64,000 bases of DNA. Origin: Actinoplanes italicus. Its GTDB lineage: Bacteria; Actinomycetota; Actinomycetes; Mycobacteriales; Micromonosporaceae. The position numbers and the translations under genes are program-made. The stretch is taken from the NCBI RefSeq assembly GCF_003001815.1, contig NZ_PVMZ01000023.1, positions 1-64,000 of the forward strand, written 5' to 3'. Positions within the stretch are counted from its first letter, which is position 1; every line of letters starts with the position of its first letter. The notes below the pieces were generated by a model. It did not search any database and was not told the DNA's origin. It saw nothing but the letters and a program-made list of their open reading frames with translations. Below, in pieces: positions 40,838 to 50,231 of the stretch.

Positions 40838-42283
40838 ATGGCGGACGCGGCACTGGACGGGCTGGAAAAGAACCCGGCGCTGCCGGAGCCGCTGATCCGG
40901 CGGCTGATCGCCCGGCGACGCGGATTCGGCCGCGTCGCCTCACGACCGGACCTCACCGCCGGCCTGGTCGAGGAGATGATCGCCACCGACTGGATGTGGC
41001 TGCTCACCTCGCTCGCGAGCAACCGGAACCTGCCGGTCCCGGTCCGCCCACGGCTCGTCCGCCACCGCGACGACGTGGTCCGCGGCGCGGTGGCCGGGGG
41101 AGCGGCGGGCGAGGCCGACCGTGACGTGTTCGAGCGTCTCCTCCACGACCCGGATGTGCAGGCGCGCCGCTATCTCGCCGAGAATGACGACATGCCCGCC
41201 GACCTGCGGGCCCGCCTGGCCGGCGATCCCGACCCGTCGGTCCGCGCGCTGCTGGCGCGATCGTGGACGGAGATCCCGGCGAAGGCACAACGGCAACTGC
41301 TCAAAGATCCCGACGATGACGTACGGGCAGCCGCCTGCTCCACCTACTACACCCGGCTGCCGCACCCGTCCATGCCGGCCGACCTGCTGCCGGAGCTGCT
41401 CGAAGATCCCGTGACCAGGGCCGGTGCGATCCGCTGCCTGGCACTGACCCCGGAGATCGCGGCCCGGCTCGCCGACGACCCGGACTACGCGGTACGCCGC
41501 GCGCTGGCCCGTCACCCCGATCTGCCGGACGATGTCCGCGACCGCCTGGCCCGCGACCGCAGCGGCACCGTGCAGGCCGCGGTATTCGCCCGGCCGGACA
41601 CGCCGCCCTCGGTGCGGGCGCTGATCCATGACGAGGTGCAGCGGAAGGTCACCGACGTCGACGACCTGATGGACCTCGACGACGACGCTCTCATCCAGGC
41701 GGTCGAGGACAACCAGGCCATCGAGGAACTGCGGTACGCCCGCCTGCCGTGGGTGACCGCCGACCCGCTGCCGCACGTCTCGTCGCCGTACCCCGGCTTC
41801 CGCGCCGCCGCCGCCCGCGCCGCCGCCGCGCTCCCTCCCGGCGTGGTGAAGTGCCTGCTCGACGACGAGGATCCCGGTGTCGCGGTCGTCGTGCTCCGGC
41901 ATGCCCCGCACCTCGTCGACGAGGCCACCGCGGAGCGGCTCGACCGGGCGAATCCGCAGCCGCTGAAGGGTCGGTTCCGGCGCCCGGCCGACGGTTACCC
42001 GTTCACGCCCGAGACGCTGCGCCGATTCGCCGGCGACCCGGACCCGCGGATGCGTGCCCTCGCACCTCGCGACCCGGCACTGCCCGCCGCGGTGCTCGCC
42101 GCCCTGGCCCGCGACACCGATGCCGGTGTCCGCCGGGCCGCTGCCGCACACGCCCGCATACCCGCCGCCGAGCTGGTCAGGCTGCTGGACGATCCGGTCG
42201 ACCGGATCGCCGAGGCGGCCGCCGCCAACCCGGCACTGCCCCGGCCGGCGATGGAGGGCCTGCTGCTTCGCGCCGGCCTCTGA
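40838..42283 (+). CDS. LRV/HEAT-like repeat protein
   Basis: A 481-residue protein made of about 15 short repeats of 24-ish residues with the pattern LAxDPDxxVRxALAxHPxLPxxVRxxL (for example LADDPDYAVRRALARHPDLPDDVRDRLARD near residue 210 in part). This is the leucine-rich-variant/HEAT architecture of actinobacteria, often acting as a binding scaffold. No N-terminal cysteine cluster (as in the Azotobacter LRV protein) is present. ATG at 40838. It starts the right flank after the oxalate island and lies 187 bases before the NACHT gene, same strand. Confidence 0.78.
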   Translation: MADAALDGLEKNPALPEPLIRRLIARRRGFGRVASRPDLTAGLVEEMIATDWMWLLTSLASNRNLPVPVRPRLVRHRDDVVRGAVAGGAAGEADRDVFERLLHDPDVQARRYLAENDDMPADLRARLAGDPDPSVRALLARSWTEIPAKAQRQLLKDPDDDVRAAACSTYYTRLPHPSMPADLLPELLEDPVTRAGAIRCLALTPEIAARLADDPDYAVRRALARHPDLPDDVRDRLARDRSGTVQAAVFARPDTPPSVRALIHDEVQRKVTDVDDLMDLDDDALIQAVEDNQAIEELRYARLPWVTADPLPHVSSPYPGFRAAAARAAAALPPGVVKCLLDDEDPGVAVVVLRHAPHLVDEATAERLDRANPQPLKGRFRRPADGYPFTPETLRRFAGDPDPRMRALAPRDPALPAAVLAALARDTDAGVRRAAAAHARIPAAELVRLLDDPVDRIAEAAAANPALPRPAMEGLLLRAGL

Positions 42284-42470
42284 CCGAGAGGTCAGGTCAC
42301 GAGCCCGTCAGCCGTACCTGACGGATGTCTCAGCCGTGGAATCGCACTCCTGAGGGTGGCTCAGCTACGGCTGGCGGGCCCTTGCGGAGCCCTTGGCCGC
42401 GGAAGTCTCTGGCGTCGGGGCGCTACGTTGAGGCATCGACAGTCGCCGCGCTCCGTCGCCGATCACTATC

Positions 42471-45400
42471 GTGCTGGTCGGTGCTGCCGCCGCGCTCGTC
42501 GGCAACCTGGCGACCAACGAGGTGGACCCGCCGGACAGCTGGCGGTGGTGGCCCTGGGCGGTGTGGGGTCTCGTCGCGGCACTGATCGGCGGATCACTGT
42601 GGATCGAGTACGCCCGCCGCCGCGCGGGTCCGGAAACCGGCCTCGACGAGGTGATCGCCGGGCTGCTCGCGCCGATCGAGAACGGGTGGGCCCGTGAGGC
42701 GGTCCGCCGCGAGGTGACCCGCCCCGCGCCGGTACTGGTCCGCTGGTCGTCGACCGGGCGCCCGGCCGCCGACCGGCAGGCGGTCCTCGGCGACCCGTCC
42801 GCCGGTGGCTGGCGGGAGTTCCCGCTCAGCGGCACGACCGACGCCCTCAACACCGAGATCGTCGCCGCGTTCCGGCAGCTTCCCCGGCGCCAGCTGGTGG
42901 TGCTCGGCGGCCCGGGAGCCGGCAAGAGCGTGTTCGCGCTGCTGCTCACGCTCGGCCTGATCCGCGACCGGATCGACGGCGAGCCGCTGCCGCTGCTGGT
43001 CCCGGTCAACGGCTGGCATCCGGCCGACCCGCTCGACGACTTCCTCGCCCGCAGGCTCGCCGAGGATCACCTTTCGCGGTACGGCGACGCGCTGGACCTC
43101 GCCCGGCGGTTGATCGAGCACAACCGGGTGCTGCCCCTGCTCGACGGACTCGACGAACTGCCCGCACCCGCGATCGAGACGGCGTTCCAGGTGCTCGACG
43201 ACTACGTGGCGGCGGGACGGCCGCTCGTGGTGACGTGCCGTGTCCGCGAGTATGAGAAGGCCGGCCGCATCCTGACCACAGCCGCGGTCGTGGAACTGGA
43301 GCCGGTCTCGGTGGACGCCGTGATCGCGTACCTCTCCTATCCGGAATCGGCCCGTGCCCGCTGGGAGCCGGTCTTCGCCCGCCTGCGCCGCGCCGACCGC
43401 ACGGATCCGCTGCTGCGCACCCTCGCCACGCCGCTCATGGTGTCCCTGGCCCGGTCCGCCTACCAGGACGGCGCCACCGATCCCGCTGAACTGCTGATGC
43501 TGAAGTCCCGCCCGGAGGCCGCCGCGCGACTGATGGACGCCTTCCTGGCCGCCGCGTACCCCGGCGAGAAGCAGCGGCGCTGGCTGGGCACCCTGGCGTA
43601 TCACCTGTACACGGCCGGCACCCGCGACCTGCGGTGGTGGCAGCTGGATCCGGGATTGCTCACCGGTCGCCCGGACCGCGCCCGCCGGTCGGTGGTGATC
43701 GCGGTTGCGGTGGTCGCGGCCCTGATCGCCGGGGTGGCCGGGTTCTTCGCCGGCCTGTGGGTCCCGTGGGCGATGGCGTCGGCGGCGATCGTCGTGTGGT
43801 CAGCGGCCACGGAACGGCTGCGTGCCACCTGGCCGCCGCGATACCCCCGGACCGCCTTCAGCCCGGAGAGAACGCCCCGCCCCGGGACGTTCCTGGCCGT
43901 GCTGTTCGAGGTCGTCTCCCCGACGTTCGTGGCGGGCCTGATCGGCGGCGTCCTCGTCGGGTTCATGACGTCACGCTGGGTGGCGTCGCTGCTCGGGGGC
44001 CTGATCTGCGGTGCTCTCGCCGCGGCCTGGGCCAGGCGCCGGACCGCCGGCCGTACCTCAGCCATCGAATCGGCCGCGAGTGACGGGCCGGACGTAAAGC
44101 CCGCGGGTTCGCGGGGGAACACGCCCGGCTCGGATCCGGATCACCGGTCTGGTGTACGGCCGGCGGGTCCGGGCGGAGACCGGCTGCGCCGCGGGGTCCT
44201 CATGTTCACGGTCGTGCCCGGCCTGGTGTTCGGTGCCGTCGCGTACTGGACCAGCGGCGCGCCCGTGCTGGTCGGAACCGTCGCGGCCGTGCTCCACGGG
44301 TCGACGGCGGCGCTCTGCGGCGACGGGTGGACCCACGTGCGGTTCCGGCTGGCCCATGCCCGGCTCGCCGCGCGCGGGTGGCTGCCCTGGCGGCTGGCCT
44401 CGTTTCTGGCCGACGCGCATCGGCGTGGTCTGCTGCGCAGGCCCGGTGCCGTCCATCAGTTCCGGCACGTCCTGCTCCAGGACCGTCTCGCCGGAACGGT
44501 GCGGGTGGCCGACCTGGAGATCCGGGCGCTCGCCGGCAACGTCCCGGCCGTCCGGACGCTGGCGGAGCTCCTGGACGAGCAGGGCGCCACCGACCAGGCC
44601 GTCGAAGCCCTGAGCTGGGTGGCCCACCGTGACGTCCGGTCGGCCGACCGGCTCGCCGGGCTGCTGGCGGAGCTCGGCCGGATCGATGAGCTGCGCGAGC
44701 GCGCCGACCGCGGCGACGGCTCCGCCGGCCGGGTACTGGCCGATCTGCTGGCCCGACGCGGTGAGTTCGACGAGCTGCGGTCGCGGGCGGCGGCCGGAGA
44801 CACGGCGGCCCGTGCGCGGGTGCTCGCCTTGCTGGCGGAGCAGGGTGACATCGAGGCTCTGCGGGCCAGGGTGGCCGAGGGTGAACCGGGCGCGGCCTTT
44901 CATCTGGCGGATCTGTATGTCGCCGCGGGACGGAGGGACGAGGCGGTCGCGCTGCTCGAAGGCGTGAACGGGGACTGGGCCGCGGGACGCCGGCTGGCCG
45001 GACTGCTGCAGGAGGCCGGCGATGACCGGGAAGCGATCCGCATCCTGGCGGATCAGACCCGAGCCGGGGACAGTCTCGCCTCGGCGCAGCTGGCCGACCT
45101 CCAGCTGCGGCACGGCCAGATCCACGAACTCTGGGTGGACGCGGTAACGGGTGACGCATACGTCAGTGAGGTCCTCTCCCGGCATCTCTACGAGCAGAGG
45201 GACGAGGAGACGCTGTTCGGCCTGGCCGAGTTCGGGGCCGCGGGAGCGGCTGCTCGCCTGGCGGACCTGCTCGTGGAGCTCAGCTCGGACGACCACCACC
45301 GGGGCCGGTTGCGGGCCCTGGCGGAGCGGGGAGATCTGGCGGCGGCATGTGGGACGGCCCGGGTCCTCGCCGCTGAGGGACGGACCGCCGAGGCGATCGG

Positions 45401-45578
45401 CTTTCTGCTTACCTGGGCGGATCTGCGCGACGGCGACGCGGCTCGGCTGCTGGCGGAGCTGTACGCACGGCAGGGCGACGTCGATGAGGCGATCGCGATC
45501 CTTCGTCCGCGGGCCGAGGACGGTGACGAGAAGGCGGCCGAGCAGCTGGACGCGCTGCAGCGTACCGATCAGGAATAG
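42471..45578 (+). CDS. Membrane NACHT-domain NTPase with helical repeats
   Basis: A 1035-residue STAND-type NTPase. Two membrane helices at the N-terminus (about 1-17 and 25-47), then a NACHT module: Walker A GGPGAGKS near residue 146, Walker B with the NACHT signature LLDGLDELP near residue 220, and sensor region VTCRVREYEKAG near 250. Four more hydrophobic segments follow (about 400-560), then a C-terminal superhelix of Sel1/TPR-like repeats (AVRTLAELLDEQGATDQAVEAL; GEFDELRSRAAAGDTAAR; AVALLEGVNGDWAAGRRLAGLL) to the end. Bacterial NACHT proteins include phage-sensing defence NLRs. The GTG start lacks a clear ribosome site. The stop overlaps the convergent WYL gene by 10 bases. Confidence 0.82.
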   Translation: MLVGAAAALVGNLATNEVDPPDSWRWWPWAVWGLVAALIGGSLWIEYARRRAGPETGLDEVIAGLLAPIENGWAREAVRREVTRPAPVLVRWSSTGRPAADRQAVLGDPSAGGWREFPLSGTTDALNTEIVAAFRQLPRRQLVVLGGPGAGKSVFALLLTLGLIRDRIDGEPLPLLVPVNGWHPADPLDDFLARRLAEDHLSRYGDALDLARRLIEHNRVLPLLDGLDELPAPAIETAFQVLDDYVAAGRPLVVTCRVREYEKAGRILTTAAVVELEPVSVDAVIAYLSYPESARARWEPVFARLRRADRTDPLLRTLATPLMVSLARSAYQDGATDPAELLMLKSRPEAAARLMDAFLAAAYPGEKQRRWLGTLAYHLYTAGTRDLRWWQLDPGLLTGRPDRARRSVVIAVAVVAALIAGVAGFFAGLWVPWAMASAAIVVWSAATERLRATWPPRYPRTAFSPERTPRPGTFLAVLFEVVSPTFVAGLIGGVLVGFMTSRWVASLLGGLICGALAAAWARRRTAGRTSAIESAASDGPDVKPAGSRGNTPGSDPDHRSGVRPAGPGGDRLRRGVLMFTVVPGLVFGAVAYWTSGAPVLVGTVAAVLHGSTAALCGDGWTHVRFRLAHARLAARGWLPWRLASFLADAHRRGLLRRPGAVHQFRHVLLQDRLAGTVRVADLEIRALAGNVPAVRTLAELLDEQGATDQAVEALSWVAHRDVRSADRLAGLLAELGRIDELRERADRGDGSAGRVLADLLARRGEFDELRSRAAAGDTAARARVLALLAEQGDIEALRARVAEGEPGAAFHLADLYVAAGRRDEAVALLEGVNGDWAAGRRLAGLLQEAGDDREAIRILADQTRAGDSLASAQLADLQLRHGQIHELWVDAVTGDAYVSEVLSRHLYEQRDEETLFGLAEFGAAGAAARLADLLVELSSDDHHRGRLRALAERGDLAAACGTARVLAAEGRTAEAIGFLLTWADLRDGDAARLLAELYARQGDVDEAIAILRPRAEDGDEKAAEQLDALQRTDQE

Positions 45579-46561
45579 AACTTGATCATTTCGGTGATGC
45601 TGGCGCGCATCATGTCGACCAGCTCAGGCGGGCCCAGGACCTGGATGTCCTCGCCGAGTCGCAGGAAGTCGGCGTGGGCGTGCCGGACCGATTCGATCGG
45701 CAGGGTGACCGTGGTCCAGCCGTCCGGGTCGGGCTCGCCGACCGTGTCGCGGACGTTGCGGGCCATGGCCCGGGTCATCAGGTACGGGATGCGGTCCAGC
45801 CCGGCGGGGGAGAGCCGCACGGTGGCCTCGTCGCGGTGCAGGCGCCGTTCGAAATCGGCGGCCCACTCGGCCCAGACGGCGGCCAGGTCGAAGCCGTCCG
45901 GCCGTTCGAACGTCTCGTCCAGTACGGCCAGATCGAGGATGGTGGCGACCCGGTAGGTGCGGATCTCCTTACCCGCACCGGTCACGGAAGCGTCGACGCG
46001 CGCCAGGAAGTACCAGACTCCGGCCTTGAGCACGATGCCGAGCGGTTCGATGTCGCGCTCCACCTCGCGCGGCGCCCGCCAGCGCAGGTAGCGCATCCGC
46101 GCCCGCCGCCGGTTCCACACCGCCGCCGCCAGGGCCGCGAGGTGCGGGTGCGTCTCGGTCTCGCGGAACCAGCCGGCCGCGTCGAGGTGGAACCGGTCGC
46201 GGATCTCGTCGACGTGCCGGCTCAGCCGGGCGGGCAGCGCGGCCCGCAGTTTGAGTTCGGCCGTGGTGAGCACGGCGCCGAGGCCGAGTTCCGCGGCCGC
46301 GTCCGGGATCCCGGCCAGGAAGATCGTGCCCGCCTCCTGCGGGGTGAGCCCGGTGAGCCGGGTCCGGTAGCCGTCGACCAGCTGATATCCGCCGTTGGCG
46401 CCGAGCTCGGCGTAGACCGGGACCCCGGCTTCGCCGAGCGCCTCGATGTCGCGGTAGACGGTCCGCACCGACACGTCCAGCTCCGCGGCGATCTGCTGCG
46501 CGGTGAGCCGGCCGCGGTCCTGCAGAAGGAGGACCACGGACAGAAGTCGGCTGGCTCGCAT
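45569..46561 (-). CDS. WYL-domain transcriptional regulator
   Basis: A 330-residue YafY/DeoR-like regulator. Residues 1-60 form a winged helix (RASRLLSVVLLLQDRGRLTAQQIAAELDVSVRTVYRDIEALGEAGVPV), followed by the WYL domain (about 140-215, with APREVERDIEPLGIVLKAGVWYFLARV) and the C-terminal WCX extension. I take the ATG at 46561; an upstream ATG at 46585 would add eight residues. It is divergent from a small VOC-type protein across about 80 bases and probably controls it. WYL domains bind single-stranded nucleic acid or nucleotide ligands in several regulators. Confidence 0.85.
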   Translation of the reverse strand: MRASRLLSVVLLLQDRGRLTAQQIAAELDVSVRTVYRDIEALGEAGVPVYAELGANGGYQLVDGYRTRLTGLTPQEAGTIFLAGIPDAAAELGLGAVLTTAELKLRAALPARLSRHVDEIRDRFHLDAAGWFRETETHPHLAALAAAVWNRRRARMRYLRWRAPREVERDIEPLGIVLKAGVWYFLARVDASVTGAGKEIRTYRVATILDLAVLDETFERPDGFDLAAVWAEWAADFERRLHRDEATVRLSPAGLDRIPYLMTRAMARNVRDTVGEPDPDGWTTVTLPIESVRHAHADFLRLGEDIQVLGPPELVDMMRASITEMIKFYS

Positions 46562-46640
46562 TCTCGAAGACTGCCACAGGATGTCAGTCATGGCTGGCAG
46601 GGTCATCAGCGAAGAAACAAGAGCGGAAGGAAACACCACC

Positions 46641-47003
46641 ATGGCTATCGCCACCTACGCCGGATTCTCGCTCGACTGTGACGACCCGGTCGCGCTCGCC
46701 GATTTCTACGTGAAGCTGCTCGGCATGGAGGTCAGCTACACCAGCGACGAGTTCGTCTTCCTGGGCGGGACCGGCAACGGGATCGGCTTCGTGAAGATCG
46801 ACAAGTACGTGCCACCGACCTGGCCCCAAGCCGACGTGCCGAAGCAGGCCCATCTGGAGCTGAGCGTCGCGGATCTGGAAGCCGGCGAGGCGGCGGTGCT
46901 CGCCATCGGCGCCACCAAGCCGGACTTCCAGCCGCAGCCGGATCGCTGGCGGGTCCTGCTCGACCCGGCCGGCCACCCGTTCTGCATCTCCGTGATGAGC
47001 TAG
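46641..47003 (+). CDS. VOC-superfamily (glyoxalase-like) protein
   Basis: A 120-residue protein with the paired beta-alpha-beta-beta-beta modules of the vicinal oxygen chelate fold: GFSLDCDDPVALADFYVKLLGMEV at the start and HLELSVADLEAGEAAVLAIGATKPD in the middle, ending VLLDPAGHPFCISVM, the common finish of this group. The metal ligands are incomplete (no Glu in the last strand), so it may bind rather than catalyse. GGAAGG precedes the ATG. Divergent from the WYL regulator. Confidence 0.85.
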   Translation: MAIATYAGFSLDCDDPVALADFYVKLLGMEVSYTSDEFVFLGGTGNGIGFVKIDKYVPPTWPQADVPKQAHLELSVADLEAGEAAVLAIGATKPDFQPQPDRWRVLLDPAGHPFCISVMS

Positions 47004-50000
47004 CGCCCGTACACCTCGATCTCATAGGTGGACAGGCCGTACTGGGTCGCGCGGGTGACCCCGGTCAGGCGGACGTAACGCGCGGTGCTCGCGGTGAGCG
47101 CCACGACGTCCTCGCCTCCGTTACCTCCGGTGACGGAGGCGACCTGGGTCCAGCTTGTCCCATTGGCCGAGGTCTCTATCCTGTACGCCGACGCGTACGC
47201 GGATTCCCAGAAGACCCGCACGCGTCCCACCGGCACGGACGAGCCCAGGTCGATCCGGATCCACTGCCCGTCCGCCCATTCGCTGGCCCACCGGGTCGAC
47301 ATGTTGCCGTCGACCGCGTTGGCCGCCGCGTTGCCCGACTGGCTGCCGGACGCGGTGACGCTCCGGCCCGCCGCCAGGTTGGCGAGGTTGTCCCCGCGCT
47401 TGGCCGGGAACGAAACGACCTGCTGGTAGGTGGGCCGGTTCTGCCACCCGATCAGATTGTGGGTGATGCCGCCGAGCGGGGACTGCAGGATGGCGTCGGC
47501 GCACCACTGGTTGCCGGCCGCGCAGTGGTCGTCGGCCGGGTAGGTGGTGGCCGCCGGCTCGGCGATCGCCGCGGACAGGCTGGTCAGCAGTGCGCTACGG
47601 CAGGCACTCGCGGTCCCGGCGCCGCAGTACTCAGTCGACCAGTTCGGCACGCTGTCGCCGAGGACGGCCCGCAGGTCCTTCTCGACCCAGCCCCACCAGC
47701 CGTACTGGAAGGAGCTGCCCTTGTGGCCCTGAGCCGTGTTCGCCGAGTGCGGCAGCGACGACACCTGGCCGGTCTGCTTCCCCGACGGTGACTCGTTGAT
47801 CTGCAGCGTGTCGACCAGTGCCGTGTAGAGCCCGGTGCCGAGCCCGCTCTGGAACTGCGCCTGCACGAGCCGCGGCCACCACGCGTCGAAGATCCGGATC
47901 GCTTCGGCGTCGGCGTACACCTTGCTACCGGACGCCGTCTCCCTGCGCAGCGCGCCGTTGGCCAGCCAGGTGCGCAGCTTGGCGACGGCGGCGGCCTGCG
48001 TGGCGTCGGTGACCGTGGCGGTGTCGATCATCCGGAGCAGGCTGGGCAGCACCTCCTTGCCGCGCAGGTCGGTCAGTCCGGCCTGCTGCACGATCTTGAG
48101 CAGCGACGCCCGGTCGTACTTGGTGCCGGCGGCGATCCCGGCCTTGAGCGGCGCGTCCAGCAGGTCACCGCGGTGCACCGAGGAGAAGCTGAAGTTGCCG
48201 TCGGCCGCTGAGTACCCGGCCGCCTGCTTGTTGTTCCAGCTCACGAAGTAGTCCTGGTTGACCGCCTGCACGTGGGCCGAGGCGGGGCGGACTCCGGTCC
48301 ACTGACTCGCGGCGTCGCCCCAGGCGGGCAGGTTCGGGTCGGCCGTGGACGGGCGGATCGGCTCGGTGCCGGAGGTGAACATCGCGGTGTCGGCCGAGTT
48401 CACGTAGAACCAGTTGAACGCGAACGCGATGTTTGCCGCCGAGTTCTGGAACGCGGCGGGCGTACCCATCTGATCGGGCTCGTTGAACATCTGGAAACCG
48501 ATCGCCGAATCGGCCTCGTGACCGTAGGTGGACCTCTTCGCGGCGAACGCCACCGGCACACCGCCGACCTTGCCGCGCCACGTGACCAGGCCGTAGTTCG
48601 TGCGCTGCACGGTGAGCCGGTAGGACCCGGCCGGGGTCGAGTCGGCGGTCGTCGGCGCCCACGAGTTCGTCCTGGTCAGTGCCTCCATCGCGGTGCACGT
48701 GCCGTTGTGCAGGTAGTGCGCCGAAGCCGTGGTGGGCGTGCTGCCGTCCGGGTTGCACAGGCGGATGGCGTACGTGTCGGTGATGTCCTGCACCGACGAG
48801 GTGGCGCTCCACGCGTAGTCCGGGCCGCGGCCCAGCAGCGTGTAGAGGTTGAGCCCGCTGAACGCGACGCCGCGGCTGCTGATCCCCGGTCCCTGCAGCT
48901 CCTGGAGCATGAGCAGCTGCGGGGCGAAGTAGCCGGTCTGCGGCCCGAACACGGCGACCGGGTGACCGGTGGCCGAGTTGGCGGCGTTGACGACCGCGGC
49001 GTTCGACATGCCCCGGTGCGTGCTGCCGATGGTCAGGGTGCTCAGCGAATCGGCGATGGCACTGGTCCCGCTCACACCCGTGGCGGCCGACCCGGTGCGG
49101 TCGTAGACCAGCGGTTCGGACGTCGCGGTTCCGGCGTCCGGCATGGCGACCCCGGAGGCATTCGGATTTCCCTGGCTGTACGGGAACGACTGCCCGGCAT
49201 GCAGGGTGACCACCGCCTCCGGGTCGTTCTGTGACCGGAACTGCTGCCACACCTGGTCACCGATCGTGGTGCCGTACTTGGCGCGGGCCGCGATCCGCAC
49301 GAGCGCCGACTGCATCTCGTTGCCGCCACCGCCGCCGAACAGCCCACCGATCACACCGGCGATCGCGATCAGGTCGGTCGCCACGAAGTCGACCGGGCCG
49401 CCCGCGTTGGTGACCGAGTCGAGGTGACCGGTCAGCACGTACTCACCCGGGCAGTCACGGGCCGCCATGCAGTCGTCGATGTACCTGTTGATGCCGGCCA
49501 GATACTGCTGCACGTCGTCGTAGAGCTGCGCTCCCCTCGTACCGGATGCCCTCAAGCCGTTGATCTGGTTCTGAAGATCCGCCTCGGTGTAGGGGGAGTT
49601 GCGCCAGACGCTCTGCTCGAGATCGCGGTTGCCCTCGGCGCCGCCCGCGAAGCTGGTGAGGCTGCCGCGGGCCACGTGCCGCATCAGGTCCATGAGGAAC
49701 AGCCGGTCCTGCGCGCCCGCGTAACCGGCGCCGAACATCGTCCCGGCCCGGGTCGTGCCGGTGATGTGCGGGATGCCGAGCTGCCTGTCGCGGACGATCT
49801 TGACGTCCGGGCGTGGCGTGACCGTGCTGGCCACGTTGGCGGCGGCGACCCCGTAGGAGGCGTCGTTGAAGAACGAGTTGATCTGTCCCGGGGTCAGCCC
49901 GGTGTAGCTGTAGGTCAGGTTCGCGTAGGGGGCGAGCTGGTTGGTGGAGTTCGCCGGCATGGTGCCGAACACCTGGTGGGCGAGGATCGCCGCGAGGTCG

Positions 50001-50158
50001 GCGTCGCCGTTCTGCCCGGGCGGCAGGATGTCGGAGCACTCGCCGAGGCAGTAGTCGTTGGTCGCGAACGCCGCCGTGGCCGGCTGCGCGCCGGCCACGG
50101 TCAGCGCGGCGGGAATCAGGAGGAGGGAGGCAGCGAGGAGAGAAAGGCGCCGGCGCAT
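47000..50158 (-). CDS. Secreted penicillin-acylase-family amidohydrolase with F5/8C domain
   Basis: A 1052-residue exported protein. A Sec signal peptide (residues 1-29, RRRLSLLAASLLLIPAALTV ... ATA) leads into an Ntn-hydrolase of the penicillin acylase family. Alpha-chain features are RDRQLGIPHITGTTRAGTMFGAGYAGAQDRLFLMDLM near residue 125. The predicted autoproteolysis point and nucleophile is Ser385 in GMSNAAVV, followed by AVFGPQTGYFAPQLLMLQELQGPG as in known beta chains. A C-terminal discoidin (F5/8 type C) module covers about 915-1052 (TRWASEWADGQWIRIDLGS ... YVRLTGV), likely for glycan or surface binding. Relatives cleave penicillins, acyl-homoserine lactones or lipopeptide tails; the substrate here is open. 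Confidence 0.88.
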   Translation of the reverse strand: MRRRLSLLAASLLLIPAALTVAGAQPATAAFATNDYCLGECSDILPPGQNGDADLAAILAHQVFGTMPANSTNQLAPYANLTYSYTGLTPGQINSFFNDASYGVAAANVASTVTPRPDVKIVRDRQLGIPHITGTTRAGTMFGAGYAGAQDRLFLMDLMRHVARGSLTSFAGGAEGNRDLEQSVWRNSPYTEADLQNQINGLRASGTRGAQLYDDVQQYLAGINRYIDDCMAARDCPGEYVLTGHLDSVTNAGGPVDFVATDLIAIAGVIGGLFGGGGGNEMQSALVRIAARAKYGTTIGDQVWQQFRSQNDPEAVVTLHAGQSFPYSQGNPNASGVAMPDAGTATSEPLVYDRTGSAATGVSGTSAIADSLSTLTIGSTHRGMSNAAVVNAANSATGHPVAVFGPQTGYFAPQLLMLQELQGPGISSRGVAFSGLNLYTLLGRGPDYAWSATSSVQDITDTYAIRLCNPDGSTPTTASAHYLHNGTCTAMEALTRTNSWAPTTADSTPAGSYRLTVQRTNYGLVTWRGKVGGVPVAFAAKRSTYGHEADSAIGFQMFNEPDQMGTPAAFQNSAANIAFAFNWFYVNSADTAMFTSGTEPIRPSTADPNLPAWGDAASQWTGVRPASAHVQAVNQDYFVSWNNKQAAGYSAADGNFSFSSVHRGDLLDAPLKAGIAAGTKYDRASLLKIVQQAGLTDLRGKEVLPSLLRMIDTATVTDATQAAAVAKLRTWLANGALRRETASGSKVYADAEAIRIFDAWWPRLVQAQFQSGLGTGLYTALVDTLQINESPSGKQTGQVSSLPHSANTAQGHKGSSFQYGWWGWVEKDLRAVLGDSVPNWSTEYCGAGTASACRSALLTSLSAAIAEPAATTYPADDHCAAGNQWCADAILQSPLGGITHNLIGWQNRPTYQQVVSFPAKRGDNLANLAAGRSVTASGSQSGNAAANAVDGNMSTRWASEWADGQWIRIDLGSSVPVGRVRVFWESAYASAYRIETSANGTSWTQVASVTGGNGGEDVVALTASTARYVRLTGVTRATQYGLSTYEIEVYGR

Positions 50159-50231
50159 GGGGAGTCCCTTCGGGTACGCCAGAAAACGCGAAACTTTCTC
50201 GCCGATGCTAAGACATTGACGAATGTGAAAT

